Of a DNA stretch of 64,000 nucleotides, positions 63,901 through 64,000 are shown one piece after another. Within the stretch, counting starts at the first letter, position 1; the number at the start of each line of letters is the position of its first letter. The DNA is from Prorocentrum cordatum (Eukaryota; Sar; Dinophyceae; Prorocentrales; Prorocentraceae), in assembly GCA_963575745.1 (NCBI GenBank), contig CAUYUJ010008080.1, positions 277,700-341,699 on the forward strand, written 5' to 3'. The position numbers and the translations under genes are program-made. The notes below the pieces were generated by a model. It did not search any database. It was not told where the DNA came from and saw only the letters and a program-made list of their open reading frames with translations.

Positions 63901-64000
63901 TCTGGGAAAGCAAGACATCGGACTTCTGGGCAGCAGCCTCTGTCCAATGAGACAGGGCTCGCAGTCGGTGCTGCCGCGGACTCCGTCGGCGGCGGAGTCC

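Noticed and set aside
61741-63947. 725- and 340-codon minus frames rich in Ser, Ile and His
   Set aside because: Translations of (GGA)n and (GAT)n arrays.
1-64000. tRNA, rRNA or spliced-leader genes
   Set aside because: No cloverleaf with a GGTTCGAAT-type T-arm, no rRNA-like conserved stretch and no intact 22-nt dinoflagellate spliced-leader sequence were seen by eye; a covariance-model search was not possible.

Overview
The window reads as a stretch of nuclear genome from a dinoflagellate (Prorocentrum, Polarella or Symbiodiniaceae type; the species cannot be fixed from sequence alone). The reasons are: high GC with long open frames on both strands that are mostly shadows; very many purine/pyrimidine microsatellites, mainly (GGA)n/(TCC)n and (GAT)n; decayed LINE retrotransposons; CEKGGQWQ-type PPR repeats; and a PIF1-like helicase gene with an upstream region of a kind I associate with dinoflagellate genomes. 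No bacterial, organellar, rRNA or tRNA gene was recognised, no intact 22-nt dinoflagellate spliced leader was seen, and no intact host gene could be supported. One assembly gap of exactly 100 N lies at 42660-42759. All family assignments rest on motifs read by eye; no database was searched.

Layout. 1-2034: duplicated segments and (GGA)n tracts. 2035-6590 (minus): an unidentified 284-codon ORF followed by a broken LINE (LINE-A) with an almost intact AP-type endonuclease ORF and a reverse transcriptase split by stops and frameshifts. 6591-9069: little that can be recognised. 9070-10310: a 61-63 bp satellite whose period is close to 21 codons. 11916-14100 (minus): a decayed PPR-repeat region containing a 0.7-kb-offset duplication and short CEK-GQWQ minisatellites. 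15213-15382: a small terminal-inverted-repeat element. 17940-24300 (minus): a strongly decayed LINE (LINE-B) with an RNase H-like C-terminus. 26434-31070 (minus): a third LINE (LINE-C) with coiled-coil/RRM ORF1, endonuclease, RT and zinc-binding tail, carrying a (TA)n insertion and a poly-G run.

31395-34640: three copies of a 0.65-0.73 kb composite repeat, the first inverted relative to the others. 35395-38690: two neighbouring satellites (89 bp and about 76 bp) that share one core module. 39936-46472: mosaic of dispersed repeats, hairpins, two copies of a palindromic element, a hexamer array of about 740 bp ending at the gap, and a 0.65 kb polypyrimidine tract. 50086-52335: a duplicated block built from a 42-bp (14-codon) minisatellite plus a conserved flank of about 285 bp. 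52336-53140: an AT-rich foldback element about 0.8 kb long. 54600-59975 (plus): a broken PIF1-like helicase gene with an upstream N-terminal region and a tail of tandem cysteine modules; its Walker A lysine is changed to glutamate. 60186-63960: minisatellites, G-runs, and about 1.8 kb of (GGA)n then (GAT)n.

Taken together this is a repeat-dominated intergenic region: three LINEs in the same orientation, one helicase-bearing element in the other, small TIR and foldback elements, and several families of coding-derived or modular tandem repeats. The strongest leads are the helicase with its cysteine-module tail, the modular satellite pair, the two satellites with codon-multiple periods, and the foldback element.
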